Part shown: in pieces, positions 24,950 through 36,300 of the stretch
Position numbering within the stretch: the first letter of the stretch is position 1
How the letters are laid out: every line of letters begins with the position of its first letter
NCBI GenBank assembly: GCA_037833965.1
Contig: AP031358.1
Coordinates: forward strand, 20,964,001 to 21,028,000
Direction of reading: 5' to 3'
DNA from: Marchantia polymorpha subsp. ruderalis
Taxonomy: Eukaryota > Streptophyta > Marchantiopsida > Marchantiales > Marchantiaceae
Length of the DNA stretch: 64,000 bases
Program-made: the position numbers and the translations under genes
Notes under the pieces: model-generated
What the model was told of the DNA's origin: nothing
The model's database searches: none
What the model saw: only the letters and a program-made list of their open reading frames with translations

Positions 24950-25600
24950 AACCAGGAACGTCCGAATGTGATCCGAATTACTATTCAGATTTCCTGGAGA
25001 TACAAGCGGGTTTGCGAGGCTCTGGGGCACGGGCAAGGCTTCCTGTGACATGATATTAGGACACATGGATCTACCTACCGTCTAGTGATGAGACGGAAAT
25101 GTGGGGCGTTGCTGGGGAAAATGGGCTTCGCTTCGTACCAGGCAGCAAGTGGTCCGTCACGGCTTCGCTAATTCCATTGGAGGACCTTCAGGACGGAAAA
25201 AAGAAAACCCTCACGTCCTACATACGCTCTTGGTACTATCAATTCTCGGCCTATCACGCGATCTGAACAGGTGAAGATGATGCACAAAGAAGGCAGACAA
25301 CCCGTCCTCATAAAATACTGGTGAATCCAATGTCTCGAACATCTCTACAAAAAGAGCGAGATGAGCTCGAGGCATTGGATGCCGTTGTTGTCCATTCAGT
25401 GCAAGACATCAAAATATGAACGGCCTAGATGGACGAATGGCAAAGAGGGATATAATGATAGTATACCTTACATTGTTTCACCTCAGTGACTAGCTCAGAG
25501 ACTTCTTTCTCATCCTGTATTTCGTCTAGATGTTTACTCATCTGCAGGAGGTGTTGGAACAAAACTGCTCATACTCAAAGAAAAATAAAATTTGTCAGAA
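24950..25600 (-). other. Exon-like pieces of an unassigned minus-strand gene
   Basis: Three minus-strand segments have exon character. At about 25577-25470, after a GAGCAG acceptor, the frame encodes LFQHLLQMSKHLDEIQ and EVSELVTEVKQCK, followed by a GTATAC donor. At about 25360-25270, after a strong CTCTTTTTGTAG acceptor, it encodes MFETLDSPVFYEDG. At about 25048-24950, between CACAG and GTAGTT, it encodes EALPVPQSLANPLVSPG and DHIRTFLVGHQ. The order fits one gene downstream of eIF(iso)4G on the same strand, but I do not recognise the protein and have not joined the pieces into a phase-consistent model. Confidence 0.25.
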
Positions 25601-25926
25601 TCAAAACTGTGCGCTTATCTAACAGCAATGGGAACCACCGCATGCCCCACTCAGCTAGGAGGGCCATGCAGTGGTTGAAAACTGGAATACTTCCTAAATT
25701 GATTGATCTAATTGACTTTCTCTTCTCAGCTCCCTCGAACTCTCCCACACCAATACGTTAACACGTGCAACCAGATGTACCTGAGAGACACTGATCGAAT
25801 TTCAAGTCCCCCAAGACCCTAGGCAAGGGCCTTTGGTCTCCTTTTTTCATTTAGGCAACCCAGCTTTTATGTAATCTCAAGACAAACATTGCTCCACAAA
25901 GAAACATTTCAATGAGATACGAAAAT

Positions 25927-28533
25927 TTATAAGAACGCAGCTAATGCGTTCAGTCCTTCTCCTTCCAGAAAGTCATGTAGCCCACTTCTGTCGGATACAC
26001 CGAAAACATCCAAATTCGCGTCCAGCGACATGCTCCTGACGAAGGCCTTGGTTTGCTCCTCATTGGCTTTACTTAGCAATGCCTTGGATGTGGCGGTAAA
26101 TACTGCCCGGCGCAAGTCCTCGTCGTCTTGCACCTTCTTACAGACCTCGATCAGCAAGCTACCGTCGGCAGCTTTGGACGCCACAAGGTTCGCCAGAATC
26201 TTTCCCAGGAGCTTGGGCGCCAGGGGCGCATCCATCGCGAAGTCCTCCAGCTGCTCCGCCGCGAGCACCACTCCCGCCCTGAACGAGTCCCCGGACACGA
26301 CCTTTTCGGAGTGCAGGTAGTCGAACAGTTTCGACACCAGCTCCTGCTCCTTATCCCGTTTTTCGAACACGATGGACAGAGTAATTTGCACGAATTGGGG
26401 GTGCAGCTCGGCCCCGCCCAGCTCCTTCACGCACTGCAGAGCTTCCTTCAGATCTACAATTGTGAAGTACTCCGTCAGAAGCGACTCCGTCTTCTTGGCC
26501 ACCTTGTCGACTTGCTGGCTGCTGGGCGCTGCGGCGGCTGCCGGGGGCTCCCTCTCGGGAACCTTGGCGGGCTCGGGGGCGGGCAAGGAGCTCGGGGCGG
26601 CACGAGGTCCTGCGTCGGCAGGGCCGGGCCCGTTTCGCAGCGCGCTGGGAGGCCCTGCAGGGGAAGGGGCAGAGCTTCCGAGCAGGGCGCTCGGCCTCCC
26701 CAAGAATGAATTGCCTGCAGTGCCTTGCGGCAGAGTCCTGGGATTCACGATGTTCGATCTCAATCCCGAGATGGCCGATCTGTTCATGGGCATGCCCGAA
26801 GCGCCTTGGCTGGGCGCAACGATGGGCTCGCGCTTGCTCTTCCTCATGCTCGTGACGGTTTCCCAGCCTTCGGGGTCCAATCCTGGAATTCCGAACGATC
26901 CTCCAGGCATCATCGAGCCCGGCCTGCCCCCGACGCCGGGCATGACTGGCATTCCTGGCATGCCGGGCATCAAGCCTCCGGGCATCATCCCCGGGGGGGC
27001 GACGCCACCGACTCGAGATATCCTGTTCGCGGACCCGGCTCGGAGTCCGAGCTTCTGCTCGGCTTCCGCATGAATCTCGTTGATGGTCTTGGCCTTGACC
27101 TCCTCGCGCCGGGGCACCCACTTGTTGCTGCGCACGTCCATAATGTCGCGGACCATGAACCTGATCCGCGATGGCAGACGCGGGTGGCTGTCGAGGGATC
27201 TCAACCTGTCGAAGTAGGAATCGACCGCGGGCTTGAATTTGGCGCTCGAGTCCAATTCTTTGCCCACCGTCGACAGCAGCTGGCACAGCGCCTCCACATT
27301 CTCCTCCGCTGGGGCGGACTTAGGGTCCGGCCCCAGCAGATCTTGAATGCACGCGTGCACGATCTTTTCCGGGATCATTTTCTGCTTGAAGAGCTCTCCG
27401 ATGAACTTGATGTTCCCGAGAGTTCGGAGCTTGACGTTCCTTTCCTTCTCTGCGCGGGCCATTTCTTGATCCGGGCCGACCATCTGCCGGATTTCGTCGC
27501 GCAGCGCGTCCGCTCCCTCGAATTCCGATTGACAAGTGTTCAGCAGAACACGCCTGAATGTGACGGGCTTCTCGCCCGGCTCGGAGGCGGGGAACTCCGG
27601 GAGGGCTTTGCTCAGATCAACGCAACATTGCGCGTACATGGAGCAAAATGTGGGCTCGAGCACGGCCTTGTCGAAGACCAACGAGATCACTTCCTGCAGA
27701 ATCTCGGCCGAAGAGATCCCCGAATGAATAAGCTGCGTCAAAAGAATGTTGTACTTCTCGGGCGTGAGCTTGTTCAGGATACCCTTGACGGTCTTGTAAA
27801 CCTTCTCCTTTTCAGACTGCACGCCCCTCCGGGCCGACCACGGGCTCGCGGCCTTGACGATGGCAGGCCCAGGCCCCGAATGCGCAGCAGGCGAGGGGTC
27901 CGGGCCGCGATTTTGCGGCGCGTTGGATTGCCGATCATTTTGAGGTCCCCTTTCCCTGTTCTCCTTGGGCCCGGGCCTTTCTCGATACTGGTCTCGATCC
28001 CTCGGCCTGTCCTCTCTCTCCGGAGGCGGCGCAGGCAGAGGCGTGCGCTCTCGCCAATTCCTCAAATCCGGTTCCGAGGTCCTCTCGGGCTGGTACGCCT
28101 GCTCACGGCGACCAAATTCCTCGAACATGGTGCTGCTGCCGATGCGTTGAACATCTGATCCAGCAATCTGGGCGGGCAGGGTCGTCCATTCATCCTTGTA
28201 TCCTAGCAGTTCCTCCTTGGAGTATCGAGTGACTTCCTGTCTTGGCTTGGATGATCTGGATTGCTTATCCTGTCGATGGGGGAACACGGGGGCGGGGGCA
28301 GTTGCGTATCCTTGCGACGCCCTCGGAGCATTTGATCCGGCCAAATGATCAGACGGGGCTGCGGGAGTGCCACCTGTGGTCGGACCAAACTTAAAGGAAA
28401 ACCGGCCTCCACCGCCAGGTCTCAAGCTCACGAACTCCTTGGGTCCGGTCTCTGCCCCTCCTGTAGTGCTGGCTTCAGATGCTAGGGATGAACTCGAGGT
28501 CGGCGGCAGCAAGGTTGTGGTAGTGGCATCCAT
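25927..28533 (-). CDS. Eukaryotic translation initiation factor eIF(iso)4G
   Basis: This is the plant-specific scaffold that binds the cap-binding protein eIF(iso)4E, eIF4A and eIF3 in the cytoplasm to recruit ribosomes to capped mRNA. It is a single uninterrupted frame of 868 codons. A canonical eIF4E-binding site YSKEELL (Y-x4-L-Phi) lies at residues 104-110. A charged Pro/Arg-rich linker covers 160-240. The MIF4G domain runs about 245-472 (KVYKTVKGILNKLTPEKYN to MVRDIMDVRSNKWVP). A Met-Pro-Gly-rich linker covers about 514-552, and an MA3 domain about 687-805 (KTESLLTEYFTIVDLKEALQ onward). Length and domain order match eIF(iso)4G rather than the larger eIF4G. The start ATG at 28533 gives MDATTTTLLPP. 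The coding region is GC-rich and has no intron, unlike DCP2 and the PTAC16-like gene nearby. Confidence 0.9.
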   Translation of the reverse strand: MDATTTTLLPPTSSSSLASEASTTGGAETGPKEFVSLRPGGGGRFSFKFGPTTGGTPAAPSDHLAGSNAPRASQGYATAPAPVFPHRQDKQSRSSKPRQEVTRYSKEELLGYKDEWTTLPAQIAGSDVQRIGSSTMFEEFGRREQAYQPERTSEPDLRNWRERTPLPAPPPEREDRPRDRDQYRERPGPKENRERGPQNDRQSNAPQNRGPDPSPAAHSGPGPAIVKAASPWSARRGVQSEKEKVYKTVKGILNKLTPEKYNILLTQLIHSGISSAEILQEVISLVFDKAVLEPTFCSMYAQCCVDLSKALPEFPASEPGEKPVTFRRVLLNTCQSEFEGADALRDEIRQMVGPDQEMARAEKERNVKLRTLGNIKFIGELFKQKMIPEKIVHACIQDLLGPDPKSAPAEENVEALCQLLSTVGKELDSSAKFKPAVDSYFDRLRSLDSHPRLPSRIRFMVRDIMDVRSNKWVPRREEVKAKTINEIHAEAEQKLGLRAGSANRISRVGGVAPPGMMPGGLMPGMPGMPVMPGVGGRPGSMMPGGSFGIPGLDPEGWETVTSMRKSKREPIVAPSQGASGMPMNRSAISGLRSNIVNPRTLPQGTAGNSFLGRPSALLGSSAPSPAGPPSALRNGPGPADAGPRAAPSSLPAPEPAKVPEREPPAAAAAPSSQQVDKVAKKTESLLTEYFTIVDLKEALQCVKELGGAELHPQFVQITLSIVFEKRDKEQELVSKLFDYLHSEKVVSGDSFRAGVVLAAEQLEDFAMDAPLAPKLLGKILANLVASKAADGSLLIEVCKKVQDDEDLRRAVFTATSKALLSKANEEQTKAFVRSMSLDANLDVFGVSDRSGLHDFLEGEGLNALAAFL

Positions 28534-29200
28534 GTTGTAAAAGCAAAAGTTTTTAGAGATTCAAACTTTCAGCAAGCAATCTGATTGATTGAAAAGTTAC
28601 CGTGGTCTCGGTGCCGATTTAGGGCATGCAACTCAGGCTCCCTGAGAGCTGTGTGCTCGTCCGGGGCTTCCCGGAGCTCAGCGGCAGCACGTTTTAAAAC
28701 CGCAACATTCACTGCACCACACGCACGAGTTCGAAGATTTAGCACCTGCAACACTCTCCTCGCACATCTCCCCGACCAGGTGCCACATCCGGCCCCTGTC
28801 CTCTTGCCCGCCCGCCCGCCCGCCCACACTCACAGACAGACAGACAGAGACGATGACAGTCGCAGAGGGCAAGAGAGCGAAAGAGGAGAAGAAACGGGTG
28901 GTCCCAGCAGGAGCAGAAGCGAGGGATGAGAGGGAGAGTGAGTGAGAGAGAGAGAGAGAGAGATTGAGATAGGGAGAAAAGGGTTCCTACGAGAAGGAGC
29001 GAATCAGCAGCATCACCGACCCAATGCGGACAGGACTGACAGAAGAGGAAGAGGAGGAAGAGGAGGAGGAGGAAGAAGAAGAAGAAGAAGAAGCAGGGAG
29101 AGAAATGCACGAGAGCTTAAACAGGAGCGGAGCCACAGACAAACTAAACGGCCTAACGCCGAGATGCGATTCGATGCATCGACCATGAAACATACCCCTC
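28534..29200 (-). promoter_or_regulatory. 5' flank of eIF(iso)4G with microsatellites
   Basis: Upstream of the start codon, in minus-strand sense, the sequence is strongly pyrimidine-rich. It includes (CCCG)n-like and (CAGA)n runs at 28805-28850, a (GA)n run at about 28943-28963 and a GAG/GAA run at about 29042-29095 (+ strand). CT-rich leaders of this kind are common in plant 5' UTRs. No TATA box was assigned. Confidence 0.5.
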
Positions 29201-31150
29201 AGAGTGTGTGAATGAAAATCCCGGTGCTGTATGATGTGATGGGTGAACTTCTTAGGTCCCGGCCTCTGGCGGCCCCTCGGGGTTAGCCTTTGGCAGCACC
29301 CGAAACTTGAGTTTCGACTGCGAATGAATAAAATGAATAAATGACCTAATTTTCCAGGAGCCGAAATCCTTGGCGATTTCCGATCTGCCTCCTGCTCAAG
29401 CTCTAGTTCGGGCGGTGAGACACGAGTATCACCGATGCTCAGCTCTCCGCCAAGCTCTCGATCTAGGCCTACCCTGGAGAGCCTGATTACCCCGCGAGGG
29501 AGAAGGGACGGGAGCGAGGGCCGAACAGGATTATGAACGAGCTATGCCCCAAATACGTGACCTAACTTTATACAGTGCATGTAGCTACACCCCAAACCCG
29601 GCACCCCCAACTCTCTCTGCCCCCCCTCCCCTCCACGCAAACTCTTCCTAGTCCCCTCCCCTTCCCTCCCCTTCCCTTCCCTAGCGGTACGACCCCCGCG
29701 CCTCCACTGCCTCCTCTATCTCCGTTTTCTATTTCCCCTCCTCCTTCTCCTCCTTCTTCACCATCACCACCGGCCATGCCCGGATTGCTCCATCTCCCCG
29801 TCCCCCCCTCCCAGCTCCTGGCAATCGAGCGGGCGATCGATCGATTCCTCTAATGCCAGCGGCGTGTCATCGGATGTTGGCCGCTTGGCCTTACACGGTC
29901 AGCGTACTTGTACTCCTCCCCTCACCCTATACGCGTACTCGTACTCGTACTCGCCCCCAATTCAGCCCCTCCCTCTTCCCTGCCCAATCTCTGCCAAATA
30001 CCTCGCCCTTCCCCAACGTGGATGTACCGTCGTCTGTCTCTCCTCCCTCCGTCCCCTTTCTATCTGTCTCTCTACGCTATGTATAGTACTATGTACACTG
30101 TACATATTTCTGTCTCATACGCTCTGTTTCTCCTCTCGTCTACCGTGGTTATGCGTAATCCCCCTCCCGGCTCGGTGTCTTCAGGGCGAAGTCTACCCTC
30201 CTCTCCCGTCCCTTTCCCCCACCCCCCGGCCCCGCTCGCTGCTCGGCTCTGCACTGATCGTCTGCTTTGTGCTCTGCTCTGTTCTGTTTTCTGTCGATCT
30301 GTTGTTGTTCGACGAGGGATTGAAGCGGGGGCAGTGAGAAAGAAGGTCGGAGTTACCTCGTGCTCGTTCTTGCTGGTAGAGATGTTGCTTTGGGCCGACG
30401 ATGGACGGGGGAGGAGATACGCCTGCTCGAGAGCGAGGTGACAGGAGGAGGAGGAGGAGGAGGAGGAGTGAATGAGCGAGGGACGAGGCATGAGCATGAG
30501 CAGGAGAGGAGGAATGGCTGTGTCGAAAGCGCGTCGGGTGGCTGCTTGGTGCGTCGTGTGTGGGCATCGGAGCTCGGGCCAGGATTAGGTGGGACGATGA
30601 GGACGCCGGAATCTGTGCTGAGCATGACCGATGGTGTTAATCGCGGAGGTTCTTTTGGGAATTGAGGATAGGAAGATTTGGGCTTTTGGCCGAAAGGTCC
30701 CAACTACCGTCTGCCATTAGACAAAATGCCAGTTTGTGGGATGAAATCGTTGTGGTTGGAGAGCACATTACATCCATTCAGGGTTGAATTTCGTTCGTAC
30801 TGCAACATGTCGGACAAAAGTTCCTGCGGGTCATGTAGATGCTTTAGTCCCAAACTATAACTTGTAACAACCCTACCACAGGTGGCCCGAGTCTACTGCT
30901 TAGACACAAAACTTTCTCCCTCGCCTAGAGAATCCGCTCCGCACAAACTTCGTCCAAAGGCCCACAAGCCCGAGAATCCTTTTTGTTCAGTCTTGCGAGC
31001 AGAATTTTCAGCCCCAGTCTCGGTGGTCAAAACATCGGTCCTTCCGAAGCGCATCGCCGGCCAAAGCGTTGAAATACTGTCTATATAAAGCGGCCGCACC
31101 GGACTGCAATTCTTCGGGGCAACTTCGGTCAATAAGGATGCGCTCTCTCA
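29200..31150. other. GC-rich, pyrimidine-rich intergenic stretch
   Basis: The + strand is very C/T-rich from about 29590 to 30330 (long CCCCTCCC/CTTCC runs, CTCGTACTCGTACTCG near 29935-29955) and carries a (GGA)n run at about 30442-30468. Several overlapping ORFs of 70-177 codons on all frames arise from this skew and show no domain. It resembles promoter/leader DNA, possibly of a divergent + strand transcript, but no gene could be assigned. Confidence 0.4.
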
Positions 31151-31156
31151 CGGTCA

Positions 31157-31482
31157 TTATACAGTTTGCCCAATTACTGACTGGCAGAAAGAAGACGGTG
31201 AAGCAATCACAAGCCACAATTTCAACTCGAAGTAAAGCCCATCAAACAGCAACTCTTCAGTCTCCACGTAAATTAGAGTTTTCTGTCTCCCTATGTTTTC
31301 TGCTACAACAATCTTTTTAACAGGCAGATACAGCAATTCGAACTTCAACTCCTTCGACTCTGTGCGTTGAATATCAGCATCAACTTCCCGTCTGATGTGG
31401 TCAGAGGACTTCGGATTCAAGTTCTCGTCTAGGATGGGATCGCATAAAAAAATCAGTTCATGAAGAGATATGGACAACAGGG
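31157..31482 (-). other. Exon-like frame of unknown identity
   Basis: After an acceptor-like TTTATGACAG ending at 31483 (minus strand), an open frame encodes GTLLSISLHELIFLCDPILD, then DADIQRTESKELKFELLYL, VKKIVVAENIGRQKTLIYV and ETEELLFDGLYFEL before a stop at 31157. The charge pattern looks coding, but I cannot name the family. Other exon-like frames on the same strand lie at 31936-32205. These may be remnants or exons of one minus-strand gene starting in the GC-rich stretch near 32.7-33.2 kb. Confidence 0.25.
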
Positions 31483-31499
31483 TGCCTGTCATAAACCAT

Positions 31500-33300
31500 C
31501 AAGCTTGATGGCTTACTCCAGGTATGCGCAGGTAGAGAGTGAATATGACAAAAGTCCTTAATGCTTCCGAGTTTGTCCTTGAAACAACAGATAAGAAGCA
31601 CACAGATTCTCATTGACTCCCTAATGTACATAAAGATCAATTTTGTCTTTGAAGCCAATTGATTAAAGCTGATTGACCTAGATGTCCACCGAGCGATCAA
31701 GTCAGAAGCACAGGGTTTCAGGCATCGGTGGCAGATCCCCTGGATGGGTTTAGGGTAGTGAAAACAAACGCTGTATCGGTCACCTGAACCAACACAAAGA
31801 GCTGGAATTCCTACATCTGCAAACCGCTTCCAATTGAACTACCTCCTATGAGCCAAATAGATCGACCTGAAACGCAGATATCTGAAGGCCTGATACGGCG
31901 GGATCTTGTACGAGGTATATGGTCAGCGCGAGATGTTAAACGTGAAGAAGTGAAGTCAGTCTGATAGCGTGGGTCTCTAAATCTAAAGCCCTATTTGTAA
32001 AATCCTGGTACAGGATCGAACAAAATAGGCACGGAGGGCATTGCCGATACAGCGAGATGACATTGTCGTTCGGACTATGGGAAATTTCACGAGCATTTAT
32101 CTTCGTCTGGAACCACTGTAATAACTCACAGCGACTGCGTCTTATCGACACAGGTCCAGTAGTTGAAACAAACGAGCAGGGAGACTTTTTCTCCAGGTCA
32201 CTCAACTAACACCTAGAGCTACGTTCACAAACGACAGCACCCTTTCCACGTACCAGCAGGAAACCCATAGACTCCGTTGTACACAGCTGTCTCCGGATTA
32301 CCACGCATCCTAAAGAATTCACGGAAATTCACCGCCTCTGTACCGATGCTCAGGAACAGAGAGTGCACGAAAAGCACTCAGAGCTCGAATCCAACAAAAG
32401 CAGGTACGAGATAAATTCCACCTCCCCGTTTGAACATTCTCCCACGGCGAGCCCAAAGTCTCATCAATTCTTCGTCCCCAGCGCCTGTCCCCCTCCCTTG
32501 AAGCAAAAGCAGAGTTTCCGCGGGAGGGTGTCAATTCTCGATCATGAAAGTCGGATTTCTCAGCGAGAAAACGTACGTGCACCGTCGTACACACCCAATC
32601 CATACAACCAGACCGCGTAGGTCTTGAAGGCTGACGAAGGAGGATCTCGAACGGCCGACATTCATCGGGCATTTACATACAGGGCATGCGGGAAGGATCT
32701 CACACGTCTGCCCATCCCACCCCACCCCACCCGACCCTCCGAGTGCCCCCAGGCATTTACGTACCTTCATGCGACCGAGGCTTCTGTCGAAGGCGACGAA
32801 AAGCTCAGCGATCCCGAAATGAATCGAGCCTCCTTCATTCCCTCGCTCGGATTCACTCCTGCGCTACCCAACGCTGCCTCGCACAGCCGCTCCAATCATT
32901 CGATCAAATCGCCTGCTTCATTCCTGCCGCATGAATGCCGAATCATTAAGAAATCGAGGCCCCCGCTGAGTCCCGCAGAGAGAGAGACTCCGCCTTCGCT
33001 GCCAGCCCCCGTTCATAGTTCCCAGGTTGGGGGAAATCATTGGGCCGTCGAAACTGCGGTACACGATCTACGTCGTCCCTCTCGCAACCGCGTCCTCTCC
33101 TACTATGGTCGACCCCGGCATCTGCTACAGTACTGCCGTATACGATGCACGCTGGATGATCCGCTGATCCAGATGCCGGGCCACCGGGTCACCGGGTCAT
33201 CCGGTGTGAGCACAGAGAGGCTTCCTCGCCGTCTGCATGCTCCACGGCAGCGATTGACTAATCTGATTTAATTAAGACTTGACAGACTAAGACATTCGTA
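31500..33300. other. Stretch without an assigned gene
   Basis: Moderately to strongly GC-rich, especially 32.6-33.3 kb. The 215-codon + frame at 32624-33271 is Pro/Arg/Ser-rich without a domain. The composition fits a promoter or 5' leader. Confidence 0.35.
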
Positions 33301-36300
33301 AAGATCTGTTAATAGCTGCATCCGATTCATTTTTGGTCGACTATTTACTTATCTCTGGGCTCCATAGAGAAGGAAAACCCTGACTTCGAGGGCATCTGTA
33401 TATATCCCGTTTTAAAGCCTGACCCCAAACAGCTCGAATTAGCACAGTGACATCCAGCCACGAAGAAAAATCTCTAAACTGGACCACTTGAAAAATTCCC
33501 GGAGTACTCTTGACGTCGTTATAGGTTGATAAACTGCCAAGTTCACTTGAATGCGATCCAGCCCGTAAAATACGGTGCAAGCTATCCAACGCTTTGCATG
33601 ATAATATAAAATTTTTTTCCCTCATCCTTAATGTATCCATCTTAAAACATTAGTCTAAATTGTTTTCGTGTTGGTTCTGAGAACACCATTTCCTCAAATT
33701 AGCAGAATAAGTCGAACGCTGGAGCACGTGAATGAGCTGGATCTGTACTAAGGAATCAGTTGTCGGATTCGCTCAAGTTAGTTGCAGGAAATAATTTGCT
33801 AGTGATTTTTTCATGAGCAAGAAAGAGGCTACATCACCACAGGCAAAAAGCTCCCGCCAAAGGTATGTTAGTGTCGAACAGCATTTTCTCTTTCGTTGTG
33901 CTCGGTCCGCATGCCGAAGTTAATCTTTCTCGAAAAGCCGTTGGAAGTGTGACCTGGATGACTGAGCTCTCCAAGACGTATGCATTCTCAACTCTGTAGA
34001 TTTGGGGTTGAGTGGATAAATTTTTTAGAACGGCATTAAACCCCTTGATGTTGGGAAACGTTCTAAGAGACTCAACTTATTTTATTCCCTGAATCACAGG
34101 CCACTTGGCGCATTGAGTCATTTCTTATACTAATGAGAATGCGGTTTGGATTATTTTCCACGGGACAACACGTGTCCTTAAATATGACACTTGATTATAA
34201 TTACCGGGAAATACTGATTGTCCAGGAACCAAACCAAAAAAAATTACCCTTTGGCCTGTTCAGATAAAATCTTGAATTCTCTTGTAAAAGATGTAGGAAG
34301 AAAGAGACACTTCTTGAATTCGAGTAAATGAAATACGGATATTATTTATGCAATCTGCCTGGCGAATATGTCGTCAGACTGGGCCTTAGATCCAACGTTG
34401 GTTGTTTCTATCACTCTAAAAACTGCAATTGAGATCTAATTTTTAATTTGTTACTGTTATAAATACACGGAAAAGCCTTCAACTTCTTATTTCTTACCTT
34501 TTTTAATTATTAAACTATTTAGCCAACAATTCTAAAGTTCTTATTTCTGTACGATTCTTCAAAAGAAAAGGGCTTTTATCTTCGTACTAGAATAACCCTG
34601 CATATGACTTGATGACGTAATAATACCTACCATCAATTTAGTCAACAGCCTCTGTATTCCATTGTAATTAAACGTGCTTACTTATTATTACTTCTTCATG
34701 TGTCGCGATCAAGACTTTGTATCCAACTGGGGAACATGAAACGTACAGTCCAAACAATACGAGGGTTCATTCAGTCTAGAAAAGAGATACGGAAGCAATG
34801 AAAGTCAGCTCAACACATGTCCCCTAGAACCGAAGCGGATTCAATTAATCCGAAGATATTCAATCTGAAAAGCCAAAGATTTAAGAAGTCTGTTTATTCC
34901 TGGTATCCCGTGTGTCTAAGTCACTTAACAGTTTGAGGTTTAAGCTTGACATTTACTACCGACCGTGTCCAACGCTTGTATTATGTTGCATACTTATGAC
35001 AAGTCACGTGAACAACTCATGGTCACAAGCCGTGAATTATCTGTGGAAATTTGTATTTCTATTTTGTAGGAAGGGGTACCGAATATACTTCTTGAAAATT
35101 TGACTTGAAAATTCAAGTCAAATGTTTGAAGATATTCAATATGCATCTTGAACAGGCATACATTGAATTTCAACATTATTATTTTTTCAAAAAACATGTG
35201 TGTATGCATAACTTGTGGGGTTTAATCATGAAGACAAACAAAATCTCACTGGAACAGGCACCACAACTCACACACTTACATGTTTGCTCTACCACTGCGA
35301 TCTAAGTCCACAAAGATAATATTTTTTTGTAAAACTAAAATAAATAATGAAACCATATGCTATATATATTTTTATTTATAATGATAGCGTAACCTAAACC
35401 CTAATTGGATTTGAACCAAACTAAATGAAATATATATGATGACACCTAACATTAATCTAAAATATATTTAGAATTTTATAATATATCATAATAGCAATAT
35501 TCAATATTTATTGCTCATCTAAGATCATAAACAATCATAATTTTCAAAGCTAGATGAGTGTAACTTTTGTAATCGTAAATCAAAGAAATTTGCAAAAGTA
35601 ATTTTATTATTAAAACCGTATATAGATTAAATATAATTTGATACATAACAAGATACACTCAACGTGACAATATTTTTAAGTATGAAACATTACATAATGA
35701 TCAAATCAGGTGTACAATATCAATATATATTTGTATGCATTTGAGTGTATTGTTTGTTATGAACACAATAAAAAAAAAGATTGATATCTAAAACTCTTGT
35801 TTGATTAGATTTTCAAAAATAAATTCCATATATATAAGTACAAATAAATATTGTTTGTATATTCAAACAAATACACATTGAACCATTAGGGTTTTTTGAA
35901 ATAATATTGTAAATTTAAAAGAAGGAAAAAGTTAATTTGATATATTAAAACTTAATTTTTAATATTATGTCCAATATTAAATAATTTGCTAACATATTTA
36001 TATTTATAGTTTGATATATAATAAAATTTGAATTATTTGAAATATGTCATTTTATATTGTAAATTTTAATGACGTCAACATATGAAATCATAATATAATC
36101 ATTTGGAAAAGATATTAAGCCTTAAATCAAAATTTTTATTTGCAAAATTTTATAAATGGTTGGTTATAGATATTATAAGTTTTATAAAAATTTGAATATA
36201 TTTACGTAATTGCTGTAAATTAATTTATTTGAAAAAAATTGCATATAATTTAATCAATTTTGATGAATTAAAATTTATGAATATACATATCAAATTGATG

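Noticed and set aside
26128..28158. Long + strand and off-frame ORFs (up to 477 codons) across eIF(iso)4G
   Set aside because: They are frames opposite or shifted to a GC-rich coding region whose minus-strand frame carries the MIF4G and MA3 domains; their translations are Arg/Gly/Pro-rich and have no domain.
29575..30703. Overlapping ORFs of 90-177 codons
   Set aside because: They come from pyrimidine or purine skew, with several frames open at once and low-complexity translations.
32624..33271. 215-codon + strand ORF
   Set aside because: No domain, biased composition, likely promoter or leader DNA; kept only as part of the unassigned stretch.
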